57,999 bases of DNA from an uncultured Candidatus Actinomarina sp. GTDB lineage: Bacteria > Actinomycetota > Acidimicrobiia > Actinomarinales > Actinomarinaceae. The DNA lies in NCBI GenBank assembly GCA_902519215.1, contig CABYIX010000007.1, forward strand, positions 1-57,999, given 5' to 3'. The notes below the pieces were generated by a model. The model had not been told where the DNA came from and did not search any database. It was given only the letters and a program-made list of their open reading frames with translations. Of this stretch, positions 24,839 to 34,205 are shown piece by piece (the stretch's first letter is position 1; every line of letters begins with the position of its first letter). The position numbers and the translations under genes were made by a program.

Positions 24839-25613
24839 AGTACCTAAGAAGCCTTTACCTTCTTTATTAACTATTACTGGCTATCCTTTTGCGATTATAT
24901 TTAGCATTTACTCATTTTTTCAAGTTGGTTTTAATTTAGAAGATTTTAAAAGAAACTGGTCTAATAGAAGGCTTGTGACTGATACTTTGTTTGATCCAAA
25001 ATGGGAATGGGCATTTGAAAATGCATCTCAAGCTTTATTAGAAACAATACAAATTGCAATATTGGCAAGTATCCTAGGTTGTTTTATAGCTCTACCGCTT
25101 TCTTTTTATGCTTCAAAAGCAACTAATCAAACAACTACCACTTACATAATTTATAAGTCTTTTCTTAATTTTATTAGAACTATACCTGATCTATTTTGGG
25201 CAATGTTGTTCACTGTAGCTGTAGGTTTAGGTCCTTTTGCTGGAGTTTTAGCTTTAGTTATGTTTTCAATGGCTATTATGGGCAAATTACTCTCAGAAAC
25301 TATTGACAGTATTGATCTAGGACCTTTAGAAGCAGCTAAAGCTAGTGGTGCCAAACATAATCAGGCAGTTTTTACTTCAGCATTACCTCAAATACTTCCA
25401 AATTTTACTGCTTACTTTTTATATATATTTGAACTTTGTATTAGAGCTTCAGTTATTTTAGGTCTAGTAGGTGCAGGTGGTGTAGGAAGAATAATTGAAA
25501 CACAAAGAATATTCTTAAGATTTGATAGGATTTCCCCAATTATTGTATTAATACTTTTTGCAGTAATTGCAATAGAGCAATTTAGTGTGTGGCTAAGAAG
25601 AAAAATATTATGA
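24834..25613 (+). CDS. phnE: Phosphonate ABC transporter permease PhnE (first copy), ATT start
   Basis: 259 residues. Starting at the GTG at 24975 gives only 212 residues and lacks the first helix. The frame is open back to a TAG at 24822, and the 47 added residues (IKVPKKPLPSLLTITGYPFA and on) form the expected N-terminal membrane helix. The ATT at 24834 overlaps the phnC stop (ATTAA) and has GGAG 6 bases upstream. Permease motifs: ETLQIA-like 'ALLETIQIAILASILG' and the EAA loop 'LGPLEAAKASGAKHNQAVFTSALPQ'. About six helices form half of the channel. Confidence 0.85.
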   Translation: MKVPKKPLPSLLTITGYPFAIIFSIYSFFQVGFNLEDFKRNWSNRRLVTDTLFDPKWEWAFENASQALLETIQIAILASILGCFIALPLSFYASKATNQTTTTYIIYKSFLNFIRTIPDLFWAMLFTVAVGLGPFAGVLALVMFSMAIMGKLLSETIDSIDLGPLEAAKASGAKHNQAVFTSALPQILPNFTAYFLYIFELCIRASVILGLVGAGGVGRIIETQRIFLRFDRISPIIVLILFAVIAIEQFSVWLRRKIL

Positions 25614-26413
25614 ACATACCAAATCAACCACTTAATCAAAAGATATTAAAATACCTTATTACTGTATTAATTGTTGTTGGTTCAATTTGGTCAGCATCTG
25701 GCCTTGAAATTACTCCAGACAGAATATTTTCAGCCCCAGGTAAAATATGGATCTTAATTTCTGCAATGTTCCCCTTGGATTTATCGCAAGAAGCTATCGA
25801 TAGAATTGTACCAAAAGTAGCAGAATCACTTTTCATTGCATGGGCTGGAACTGTTATTGGTGCAATTTTTAGTTTTCCTGTATCATTTTTAGCTGCAAAT
25901 AATGTATCATTAAATTCTCTTAGTAGGATGACTAAGCAAGTATTAAATATAATCAGGGCTTTTCCAGAGCTGATCCTTGCTTTTGTTTTACTTCCAATTA
26001 CTGGTTTAGGTCCCCTTACAGGTACTTTGGCTGTAGGCATTCACTCTATTGGTACACTTGGTAAGCTATCTTCAGAAGTTATCGAAGGAATTGATGAAGG
26101 TCCTCTAGAATCAATAAAATCTTCAGGTGGTTCTAAACTCAATGAACTTTTTTTTGGTGTTGTTCCTCAAGTCATGCCGACGATAACATCTTATTGGTTA
26201 TATAGGTTTGAAATAAATTTAAGAGCTTCAGCTGTTTTAGGAGTTGTTGGAGCTGGAGGTGTTGGTGCAGAGTTAATTAATCAATTAAGGTTTAGGGATT
26301 TTCCAAGAGCAGGAACTGTACTAGTAGTTACAATTGCAATGGTTCTAATAGTTGATACTATCTCTGCATCTATTAGAAGGAGAATTATTAAGGGAAGAGA
26401 AATAAAAGTCTAG
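25610..26413 (+). CDS. phnE: Phosphonate ABC transporter permease PhnE (second copy)
   Basis: 267 residues from the ATG at 25610, which overlaps the previous stop as ATGA. An earlier GTG start would add only 7 residues. It is paralogous to the preceding permease: first helix LITVLIVVGSIWSAS, 'VPKVAESLFIAWAGTVIG', and the EAA loop 'EGPLESIKSSGGSKLNELFFGVVPQ'. The two PhnE proteins presumably make a heterodimeric channel. It converges on ftsK with a one-base gap. Confidence 0.9.
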   Translation: MNIPNQPLNQKILKYLITVLIVVGSIWSASGLEITPDRIFSAPGKIWILISAMFPLDLSQEAIDRIVPKVAESLFIAWAGTVIGAIFSFPVSFLAANNVSLNSLSRMTKQVLNIIRAFPELILAFVLLPITGLGPLTGTLAVGIHSIGTLGKLSSEVIEGIDEGPLESIKSSGGSKLNELFFGVVPQVMPTITSYWLYRFEINLRASAVLGVVGAGGVGAELINQLRFRDFPRAGTVLVVTIAMVLIVDTISASIRRRIIKGREIKV

Positions 26414-26414
26414 T

Positions 26415-28778
26415 TTATTCAAACCAAGAATCATCTTCTGATGGCTCTTGTTGAGATTCATTCTCTTCAGTTATAACTTCTTCTACGTTTTCAGAAATAC
26501 TAGGTAGATTATTTGTCTCAAATTCTTCAACTGTGATTAATACTTCTCTTGCTTTTGAGCCTTCAGAGGGTCCAACTATTCCTTGTGCTTCTAAAATATC
26601 CATTAATCTACCAGCCCTAGCAAATCCTACTCTTAATTTTCTTTGAAGCATTGAAGTAGATCCTAATTGGGATCGAATTACTAATTCTTTAGCAGTGTTT
26701 AGAAGTTCTTCATCTTCACCAAAATCTTCCGTAGAAGAAGATTGTGTTTTCTTTTGTTCTTCTATAACAGCAGGGTTGTAAACGGCTTCTTTTTGATCTT
26801 TTACCCAGGAGACAACATCTTTTATTTCTGATTCAGTAACCCATGCTCCTTGTATTCTTTCAAGTCTTGGATTTGATGCGGTTACAACTAACATGTCACC
26901 TAATCCAATAAGTTTTTCAGCACCAGATTGATCTAAAATAACTCTAGAGTCAGTAGTTGATGCTACAGAAAATGCAAGCCTTGAAGGAATATTTGCTTTC
27001 ATTACACCTGTAATAACATCTACAGAAGGTCTTTGAGTAGCAACAACTAGGTGAATTCCTATAGCTCTAGCCATTTGTGCTAATCGTACAATTGCAGATT
27101 CTACTTCTCTTCCTGCAACCATCATCAAGTCATTTAACTCGTCAATGAAGACTACAATATAAGGAAATCGATCAAATTTATCTTCATCAAGTAAACCTGC
27201 ATCATATTTTTCGTGATAACCATTTATATCTCGAACTTGACTGTCTGCTAAAAGATCATAACGCCTATCCATTTCAGAAACTGCCCAGCCTAATGCATCT
27301 ACTGCCTTCTTTGGATTTGTAATAACTTTAGTTAGAAGATGAGGGACATTATTGTATTGACCTAACTCTACTCTTTTAGGGTCGACCATGACCATTTTAA
27401 CCTCATCAGGGTTAGTTCTTACCAGTAGTGAAGTGACAATTGAGTTAATAGAGGATGATTTACCTGCACCTGTTTGACCTGCAATCAATACATGTGGAAG
27501 TTCTGCTAAATTAAGCAATCTAGCTTTACCAGCTATATCTAGACCTAAACCAACATTTAAAGGATGTTTTGCTTCAGTAGATTCTTTTGATGACAATACA
27601 TCGCCTAAAGAGACAAGTTTCCTTTGGCGATTTGGAATTTCAATTCCAATTGCACTTCTTCCAGGTATTGGAGCAAGTAACCTTACATCCGGAGTTGCTA
27701 AGGCATAAGCAATATCGTGAGATAATGAAGTTACTTTAGAAACCTTTACTCCAGGTGCTAATTCTATTTCATATCTTGTAACAGTAGGGCCTGGAACTAC
27801 ATTTGTAAGTTCTGCTTCAACACCATGTTCTTTTAACAATTGTGTTAAGTCTTTAGCGGTTTCCTGAAGTAATTTTTTCGATGTTGAAACTGAGGAACCT
27901 TTTTTGAGCAAACTAACTGGAGGTAATTTGTACTCTTTAGAATTTGATAATTGTTTAGTTTTCTTTTTGGTACTTTGTGGCTTAATTTTTTTCTGTTTAA
28001 AATCTGTGAAATCTGAAACATTATCTTCTTTTTTAACAGTTTTTGAAATGGTTGTTTTAATTACTTCAGTTTTACTGTTTGAAGGTTCCACATATAAATC
28101 ATCAAACTGAAAACTATTAGCTTCTTTTCTTGCTTGTATAAAGGCAAATATAAATTTGTAAATATATTTAAGAATTGCCTGAACTCCTCCTACTAAATCC
28201 TTTAACTCAATATCAGTCATATATAAAACTGCTATTACTAATCCAACTAACAAGACTGTATGAGTCATTTGTATGCCCAAACTATTGGTCAATGGGTGAA
28301 CAAGAAATGCAGAAATATGACCTCCAGATTTTGAAATTAGATCTGATCCTGCACTTATTGATAAAGGTTCTGTATGGATTAATGAATGAAATGCTGCAGA
28401 AGAGATAATCTGTACATAAAAGGTTCCAGCCAAAACCTTTTGTGATTTAACTGTATCTTTGTCACGTATGAGAATTGCAGTTCCATAAAAGAAAAATACT
28501 GGCATTGCAAATACTCCATATCCAAAACACCACTCAAGAGCTTTATAGATTACATCACCAACAGGTCCACCTTTTTGAAAAATTGAAAGTGCAATTAGAG
28601 TTCCGAATGTAAACATGAAAACTGAGACAGCTTGATAGGACGAAATAAAACCGTTAACGGTTTTAGAAGTTGTAGATTTTAAAGTGTTTACTGCCCTGTC
28701 TACATTTATTAAATTGTTTTGTTTAGACACCCGCTTACGCCCATTCACCCTTTTGCGAGTGGATGTCTTTACAGCCAC
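26415..28778 (-). CDS. ftsK: DNA translocase FtsK/SpoIIIE
   Basis: 787 residues. Four N-terminal membrane helices (about residues 50-200) are followed by a short linker and the motor domain. The motor has Walker A AGQTGAGKSSSINS, 'VKMVMVDPKRVEL' and Walker B YIVVFIDELNDLM. The C-terminal gamma winged-helix domain (STSMLQRKLRVGFARAGRLMD) recognises chromosome polarity sequences, and an acidic tail follows. It pumps chromosome ends through the closing septum and activates dimer resolution. It is close to the size of SpoIIIE-type proteins. Confidence 0.97.
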   Translation of the reverse strand: MAVKTSTRKRVNGRKRVSKQNNLINVDRAVNTLKSTTSKTVNGFISSYQAVSVFMFTFGTLIALSIFQKGGPVGDVIYKALEWCFGYGVFAMPVFFFYGTAILIRDKDTVKSQKVLAGTFYVQIISSAAFHSLIHTEPLSISAGSDLISKSGGHISAFLVHPLTNSLGIQMTHTVLLVGLVIAVLYMTDIELKDLVGGVQAILKYIYKFIFAFIQARKEANSFQFDDLYVEPSNSKTEVIKTTISKTVKKEDNVSDFTDFKQKKIKPQSTKKKTKQLSNSKEYKLPPVSLLKKGSSVSTSKKLLQETAKDLTQLLKEHGVEAELTNVVPGPTVTRYEIELAPGVKVSKVTSLSHDIAYALATPDVRLLAPIPGRSAIGIEIPNRQRKLVSLGDVLSSKESTEAKHPLNVGLGLDIAGKARLLNLAELPHVLIAGQTGAGKSSSINSIVTSLLVRTNPDEVKMVMVDPKRVELGQYNNVPHLLTKVITNPKKAVDALGWAVSEMDRRYDLLADSQVRDINGYHEKYDAGLLDEDKFDRFPYIVVFIDELNDLMMVAGREVESAIVRLAQMARAIGIHLVVATQRPSVDVITGVMKANIPSRLAFSVASTTDSRVILDQSGAEKLIGLGDMLVVTASNPRLERIQGAWVTESEIKDVVSWVKDQKEAVYNPAVIEEQKKTQSSSTEDFGEDEELLNTAKELVIRSQLGSTSMLQRKLRVGFARAGRLMDILEAQGIVGPSEGSKAREVLITVEEFETNNLPSISENVEEVITEENESQQEPSEDDSWFE

Positions 28779-28822
28779 GTTGTATTATATCATAAATTAA
28801 TTGAATATTTACTAATGTTTAT

Positions 28823-29695
28823 TTAAATTTTATTAAAAATTGACGATAATTCGGTTCTAAATTCAGTAGTTATAGGTGTTATTGGAAGCAGTGGGATACC
28901 GACATCTTCCCAGGTTTCAGTAAGGAGATACTTTACAGGTCCTGGACTAGGTTCTTGAAAAAGAGCAGAAAATAGCTCTAGTAAATGTGAATGAATATCT
29001 TCAGCATTGGAAATGTTGTTATCTAATACATTAGAAATAAGTTTACTTATTTGCTTCCCAACAATATGAGATGCAACAGAAACTACTCCTTTTGCTCCCA
29101 TCTTCATAAACTCAATTGTCTCATTATCATTTCCACAGTAAATATGACATTTATCTTTAAGTAAACTTATCTCCTCACTGCTGAATTTTAAATCACCTAC
29201 TGCATCTTTAATTGAGTGTATACCTATGTCATCTACTAATTTTTCAAGTGTGGGTAACTCAATTAATTTCGATGTTCTTCCTGGTATGTTGTAAGCCATT
29301 ATTGGTAGATCGGTAACTTTTGAAACTTCCTCGAAATGTTTCATGATGCCATACTGTGATGGTTTTGAATAATAAGGAGTTACAATCATTATTCCATCTA
29401 CTCCTAAACTTGAAGCCATTCTTGATATCTCTATGGTTTCTTTTGTAGAATAAGTACCAGTTCCAGCAATTATTGAAGCGTCATTACCAACTGAGTCTAA
29501 TGCAGTGCTGTAAAGTATCTCCCTATCATCCATTGAGAGATTGGGTGATTCTCCTGTGGTCCCACTTAAAACCAGTCCATCAGATTTTTCATGTACAAGT
29601 TTTTTACAAAGTCTCCAGAAAGTATCCGTACTTATTATTCCATTTTGATCAAAAGGTGTAATTACTGCAGTGAGTAACTTTCCAAAATCATTCAT
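28823..29695 (-). CDS. dapA: 4-hydroxy-tetrahydrodipicolinate synthase
   Basis: 290 residues, TIM-barrel lyase. The GTTGE-type pyruvate motif appears as VLSGTTGESPNLSM, the catalytic Tyr lies in MAYNIPGRTS, and the Schiff-base Lys in SIKDAVGD. It condenses pyruvate with aspartate semialdehyde, the first committed step to DAP and lysine. It overlaps dapB by 4 bases (dapB first), a two-gene lysine/DAP operon. dapF lies about 12 kb away in this window. Confidence 0.96.
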   Translation of the reverse strand: MNDFGKLLTAVITPFDQNGIISTDTFWRLCKKLVHEKSDGLVLSGTTGESPNLSMDDREILYSTALDSVGNDASIIAGTGTYSTKETIEISRMASSLGVDGIMIVTPYYSKPSQYGIMKHFEEVSKVTDLPIMAYNIPGRTSKLIELPTLEKLVDDIGIHSIKDAVGDLKFSSEEISLLKDKCHIYCGNDNETIEFMKMGAKGVVSVASHIVGKQISKLISNVLDNNISNAEDIHSHLLELFSALFQEPSPGPVKYLLTETWEDVGIPLLPITPITTEFRTELSSIFNKI

Positions 29696-30447
29696 GACAA
29701 AATACTAATCTTTTGAGCGAGAATTGTTTCCAAACCAAGAGTGAATTCAGATAAGTTTTCAAATTCTTCAAACACTAAAGATATTCCATAAAGATAAGCA
29801 GACCTATCGTTTACAACATGCTCTAATGAAAAAGTTTCATGTTCTGATTTGAAATTTACAATCTGCTCAGCAAGAAACTCTTCTCCCCTTTCAGAATAAA
29901 TATTTATACCGTTGATGTTGTTATGTTCACCATTATGATTATCTAACTTGTTTGAAGTAACACCGGAAAGACTTGATGCAAGATCTGATGATGTGCCTGA
30001 TGGTGCATCTTGTTTATTTTTATGATGCTTTTCAATAATATGAACATTTTCAAAATCTTTAGAGAGTGTAATTGATAATAATTTTTGATAAGCTGCCCCA
30101 ATAGAAAAATTGGGAACTACAACAACTTTTCTATTGTGATCTAGTGTTTTTAATAAATTAATTGATTCGTTTGAAATACCAGAAGAACCAATTATAAGAT
30201 TTGAGGTTAATGTACTCCATTGTTGTATATTTTCATTTATTGCTGAAGCAGGTGAAAATTCTAAAATATAATCAGGATTTATATCATCAAAAGTTGTTAT
30301 AGATGGGTAATCATCTGATTTATATCCTGGATCGTAAATGCCGATAATTTTATAATTATCTTGTGAACTTAAGTAATCAATAATAAGTTTTCCCATTTTC
30401 CCAGCACCGCCTGAGATTAAAACAGACTTCTTACTTTTTTCATTCAT
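29692..30447 (-). CDS. dapB: 4-hydroxy-tetrahydrodipicolinate reductase
   Basis: 251 residues. The N-terminal Rossmann motif is ISGGAGKMGKLI. The catalytic/substrate motif is IIEKHHKNKQDAPSGTS (family 'E-x-H-H-x-x-K-x-D-A-P-S-G-T'). It reduces hydroxy-tetrahydrodipicolinate with NAD(P)H. The stop overlaps the dapA start, indicating coupled translation. It faces away from the divergent VWA gene with 53 bases between. Confidence 0.95.
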   Translation of the reverse strand: MNEKSKKSVLISGGAGKMGKLIIDYLSSQDNYKIIGIYDPGYKSDDYPSITTFDDINPDYILEFSPASAINENIQQWSTLTSNLIIGSSGISNESINLLKTLDHNRKVVVVPNFSIGAAYQKLLSITLSKDFENVHIIEKHHKNKQDAPSGTSSDLASSLSGVTSNKLDNHNGEHNNINGINIYSERGEEFLAEQIVNFKSEHETFSLEHVVNDRSAYLYGISLVFEEFENLSEFTLGLETILAQKISILS

Positions 30448-30500
30448 AAATTTTATATCCTTATACTTATAGTATTACTTTTAATGATAATGATTAATAA

Positions 30501-32453
30501 ATGAATTCTAAGAAAAAAAATATTGAATCACAAATAGTTGAAGACTTTGAAAAAATACGTCCTGCTATTACTAGATTGCTTCAGTCTCAAATGGGAAATG
30601 AAAATATTACAATTAGATACGGTAGATCTAAGTCTAATAATGTAGATGATATTGTAATCAATCCATCTGTACTTATTGGTACGATTTCGCAATCTACACT
30701 TAATAAAGATGAAGTCCTAATCGGAACCGTTGTTCATGAAGCTATCCACTCAATGTCTAACTACAAAGTAGATATGTCACTAATTAGTGAATATTTTGAT
30801 GAGGATTTTAATGATGTTGAAAACATTTTGGATGTATTGGAAATTTTGACTGGTCCTTTTGGTAAGTATATTTTTGATATCTTAATTCATTCAATAGAAG
30901 AGAAGGTCTTTGTAAACGAATACGGAGGTCTTAATTCTATACTCAAAGATATTTACAAAGAATCATTTTATAAAACCAAAACTTTAACTCCATTTAGCCA
31001 ATTTTTATCACTTTTATTTCATTCTATAACCCTTTACATAAATCCTGAATATAACGATTTTAAGAAAAATGTAACGGAATCTTTAAATGAATCGCTCCAC
31101 ATACTTAAACCTCTCAATTATAAAGATGTAAATATTTCAGAAGTTTTAGAAGCTACAGTGCAAATGGTTGATATATGTAGAAGATACAATATACTTCCTG
31201 ATTTAGATAAATATAACCTTGGAGAACAAAAGGAGATATCTCAGTCTTTAGATGAAAGTGTTATTAATGATTTAAGCAAGGTATTAATTCCGTCATCAAA
31301 TAACTTAACAACTGGTAATACTCTACAGAAATTTATAGGTAAAGAAGTAGACACAAAAAAAGACGAGAAATTAAATTTAATGGACGATCACATATCTAAA
31401 GTTGGTGCTTCAAATAATATATACTTTCCTTCTGGCTATACCTCAAAAATAGTTTCTTCAAAACTTCCAGAAAAATTTAAACATTTGTATAGCAATGGTT
31501 TTATAACTTATGAGAATCTACTTCAACAATGGAATTTACCCATATTTAAAGTTACTAATAAAATTAAGCCTTATTTTATACATAACCAAAAACGCCAAAG
31601 AATTAGTGGATATGATCAAGGTGATCTATCTCCACATGTTCCAATCATGCTTGCATCAGGAAGATATGAAAGAATGTTTGAACAAAAGCAACGTTTATCA
31701 AACAAATCTTACGCGTTATCTCTTCTGATTGATGGAAGTGGATCTATGATTGAGAAAACAAAAACAGAACCCAAGCCTTGGTCTTTGTCTGCAGCTTTAA
31801 TCGGTGCTAGTTATCTAGCTCAAATATGTTTTGAGTTAAATATTGATTTTGAAGTTTCTATATTTAATCGTGGATTTGCCGCTGATTTTAAAGAAACAGA
31901 TTCTGAATACACAAAACGTAAATTTGCTATTTCATCAATGTTGAATACAACATATGGTTCATCAGCTCAAGACATATTTAATACTACTAATCATTACTTT
32001 GTAAAAGAATTTAATGATTCATGGAGAGACAATTATGAAAAATTTATTGGACTAATAGAATTTTCAAGAAATCTAAGATCATCAATAGATTCAAAATTAG
32101 ATGAAAATTTAATTCCTCCTCTTAGTATGTTTGAAAAAGGAACTAACGTTGATGAAGTTAACATTATGCACGCTTCAAAGAGATTGCTTAACCACCCATC
32201 AAATACAAAATTACTTGTTGTGTTGTCAGATGGCATGACTCGTGGTTCTTTACCTGAATTAAAGAACAGTATAAATTTTGCAAAGAAAAATAAAATTGAG
32301 GTATTAGGTGTCGGTATAGGAAATCGTGGATCATGGAAAGAATATGAAAACAATGTGCAAGTTCAACATCCAGAGCAATTAATTTATTCCATAGTAAACA
32401 TAACAAAGGATATACTTATTAAAAATATTAAAACAACTATCGGAGCAGCATAA
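30501..32453 (+). CDS. VWA-domain protein with HExxH metallopeptidase-like N-terminus
   Basis: 650 residues. The N-terminal region has VVHEAIHSM with His79-Glu-x-x-His83, a zinc-metallopeptidase signature, followed by a helical stretch with possible third ligand in 'SIEEKVFVNEYG'. The C-terminal von Willebrand A domain has MIDAS residues Asp411-x-Ser413-x-Ser415 (LLIDGSGSM) and Asp577 (VVLSDGM). The layout resembles the DUF2201-type metallopeptidase-VWA proteins that pair with MoxR/CobS AAA ATPases. The AAA gene follows, starting on the last base of this gene. Function is unknown; a chaperone-like metal-insertion or remodelling module is an inference. Confidence 0.7.
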   Translation: MNSKKKNIESQIVEDFEKIRPAITRLLQSQMGNENITIRYGRSKSNNVDDIVINPSVLIGTISQSTLNKDEVLIGTVVHEAIHSMSNYKVDMSLISEYFDEDFNDVENILDVLEILTGPFGKYIFDILIHSIEEKVFVNEYGGLNSILKDIYKESFYKTKTLTPFSQFLSLLFHSITLYINPEYNDFKKNVTESLNESLHILKPLNYKDVNISEVLEATVQMVDICRRYNILPDLDKYNLGEQKEISQSLDESVINDLSKVLIPSSNNLTTGNTLQKFIGKEVDTKKDEKLNLMDDHISKVGASNNIYFPSGYTSKIVSSKLPEKFKHLYSNGFITYENLLQQWNLPIFKVTNKIKPYFIHNQKRQRISGYDQGDLSPHVPIMLASGRYERMFEQKQRLSNKSYALSLLIDGSGSMIEKTKTEPKPWSLSAALIGASYLAQICFELNIDFEVSIFNRGFAADFKETDSEYTKRKFAISSMLNTTYGSSAQDIFNTTNHYFVKEFNDSWRDNYEKFIGLIEFSRNLRSSIDSKLDENLIPPLSMFEKGTNVDEVNIMHASKRLLNHPSNTKLLVVLSDGMTRGSLPELKNSINFAKKNKIEVLGVGIGNRGSWKEYENNVQVQHPEQLIYSIVNITKDILIKNIKTTIGAA

Positions 32454-33442
32454 TGGCATTGCAACAATTTAAAAATCCTGACAATAAAACAGGGGTTGTA
32501 GAACTAAATGAATGTAAGTTGCCAAAGTCAGTTTCTGATTATGAGTCAAGAAAAAATAGAATTCCATTAATTGATAAATATTATGTTGATTTAGGTATTC
32601 AGTATCGACTAGCTCAATTAATTGATTCTAAAATAAATGCATTTAAAAATGATATACCTATTCATGTCGCTCTAAAAGGGCATATGGGAACGGGTAAGGA
32701 TCACGATATTGAGCAATTTGCTGCAAAATTAAAATTTCCATATTACAGAATTCCTCTCTCTGGAGAAGTTAGAGATGTGACTTTACTTGGCTCTGTTCAG
32801 TTATATGGAGATGGTAAAGGTGGAACTGAAAGCAGATGGCAAGATGGAGAGCTGACAAGAGCACTGCGTGGACCTGCAATAGTTAATTTATCAGAATTAA
32901 ATGCTGCAGGACCAGAGGTCTTATTTGCTTTACATTCACTATTAGATAGACATAAAAAATTGGAACTACCTAACGGTGAGGTCATTGAACTTAGAGACGA
33001 TACATTCATATTTGGAACCATGAACCCAACTAGTTTAAGAGATTATGCTGGTACACAATCACTAAACAAAGCTTTTGCTGATAGGTGGGTTATATGGGAC
33101 AAGCCATTTCCGAAGAAAGAACAACTTGAATCTATTTTTTCATTACGGTATCCAAAGCTTCAAAAAGAATACGTAGAACTAATAATAAAACTTGCAATAG
33201 AAATTAATAACTCATTTGTCTCTGATGATATAAGCGTTAATGTCGAGACCCCTATGAGCCTTCGAACCATTGTTGAGAGGATTCCTGTTGGTTTGAATAT
33301 ATATAAAAATTCTGATGACCCATTGAAGTCTGCTTGGGAAAATTTTGTATTACCTCATGTCAATAAAGAAGACTTCGACCACTACAATACACTCTGGAAT
33401 ACCATTGTAAGAAAAGGGCCCTCTATCTCCCCTAAGCTTTAA
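32453..33442 (+). CDS. CobS/MoxR-like AAA+ protein with altered Walker motifs
   Basis: 329 residues. The P-loop is GHMGTGKD (76-83): the usual Ser/Thr after Lys is Asp83. Walker B reads VNLSELNAA (145-152): the normal Asp-Glu is Ser147-Glu148. The sensor-1 Asn191 (TMNPTS) and the arginine-finger region (AFADRW, Arg211) are kept. The alignment GTGKDHDIEQFAA against CobS GTGKSTHIEQVAA shows the family. It is paired with the preceding VWA gene (one-base overlap), as cobaltochelatase CobS/CobT and MoxR/VWA modules are. It may bind nucleotide without normal Mg-dependent hydrolysis. Confidence 0.7.
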   Translation: MALQQFKNPDNKTGVVELNECKLPKSVSDYESRKNRIPLIDKYYVDLGIQYRLAQLIDSKINAFKNDIPIHVALKGHMGTGKDHDIEQFAAKLKFPYYRIPLSGEVRDVTLLGSVQLYGDGKGGTESRWQDGELTRALRGPAIVNLSELNAAGPEVLFALHSLLDRHKKLELPNGEVIELRDDTFIFGTMNPTSLRDYAGTQSLNKAFADRWVIWDKPFPKKEQLESIFSLRYPKLQKEYVELIIKLAIEINNSFVSDDISVNVETPMSLRTIVERIPVGLNIYKNSDDPLKSAWENFVLPHVNKEDFDHYNTLWNTIVRKGPSISPKL

Positions 33443-33881
33443 TAAATTTTATGAGTGGTATATCTCTATCTGCTCTCTCTCTATAAGTTTTAAAAGTTGG
33501 ATATACCTGATCCAACAAGGACCAATAAAATTCTTTATTATCTAATTCAATTTCTTCAACAATAACTTGAAACCTAGAATTTTTAACAGTTACATACGGA
33601 GCTGAAGTGAATAAATTAAAATACCAATCAGGAGTATTCTTATTGCCACTAAAAGATGCAGCAACGATATATGTATCATTATGTTCCGCATAAGTTAAGG
33701 GAGTTTTTCTTAATTGTTGTGATTTATTTCCTATGGTTTCAAGAAGAAGAATGTGATCTCCTAGAATATACTCACCAGCTTTTGTGTGGTTAAATTTTAT
33801 TATTTTTGAATGAATTTTTGAAATTATGCGATAAAAATTTTTTGGCCACAGGTGTGCTACCTTACCAAGAATTCTCCACAT
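33432..33881 (-). CDS. Nitroreductase-family deazaflavin-dependent (F420) oxidoreductase
   Basis: 149 residues. It has the compact split-beta-barrel of the Ddn/DUF385 family: HILLLETIGNKSQQLRKTPLTY, then 'YIVAASFSGNKNTPDWYFNL' and a C-terminal 'YRERADRDIPLI'. In actinobacteria these use reduced F420 to reduce nitro compounds or quinones, or bind F420. The convergent AAA gene overlaps it by 11 bases. It supports F420 metabolism in this organism. Confidence 0.85.
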   Translation of the reverse strand: MWRILGKVAHLWPKNFYRIISKIHSKIIKFNHTKAGEYILGDHILLLETIGNKSQQLRKTPLTYAEHNDTYIVAASFSGNKNTPDWYFNLFTSAPYVTVKNSRFQVIVEEIELDNKEFYWSLLDQVYPTFKTYRERADRDIPLIKFIKA

Positions 33882-33898
33882 AACAAAATATTAAAGAA

Positions 33899-34111
33899 TT
33901 ATAATTCTTCTTGCTCTTCATGATTATTGGAATTTGGATCATATTTTTTAAAAAATGCTTTAAGCTTGCTTTCTAAATCTTCAGTTTCAAGAGTTGCAAG
34001 TTCATCTCTTAACTTGTCAATTTGTACTTTTATATCCACATTTTCAGACAATATTTTTACAAGAAATCTTAATCCTGCTATTAATGTCACAAATTTCAAT
34101 ATTTTTTTCAT
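33899..34111 (-). CDS. Small protein with N-terminal helix and coiled coil
   Basis: 70 residues. A basic, moderately hydrophobic N-terminus (MKKILKFVTLIAGLRFLVKI) is followed by a predicted coiled coil at about 28-55 (VQIDKLRDELATLETEDLES) and an acidic tail. It is probably a membrane-associated small protein. It sits 17 bases upstream of the deazaflavin gene on the same strand. No family is recognised. Confidence 0.5.
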   Translation of the reverse strand: MKKILKFVTLIAGLRFLVKILSENVDIKVQIDKLRDELATLETEDLESKLKAFFKKYDPNSNNHEEQEEL

Positions 34112-34205
34112 AAAATTATATTAAGGCTGATATATATATAAAAAAAGTTTTTTTTAATAAGATTTGCCATTGGAGTTAATAGTTTTCACAAGTAAACTTG
34201 TTAAT

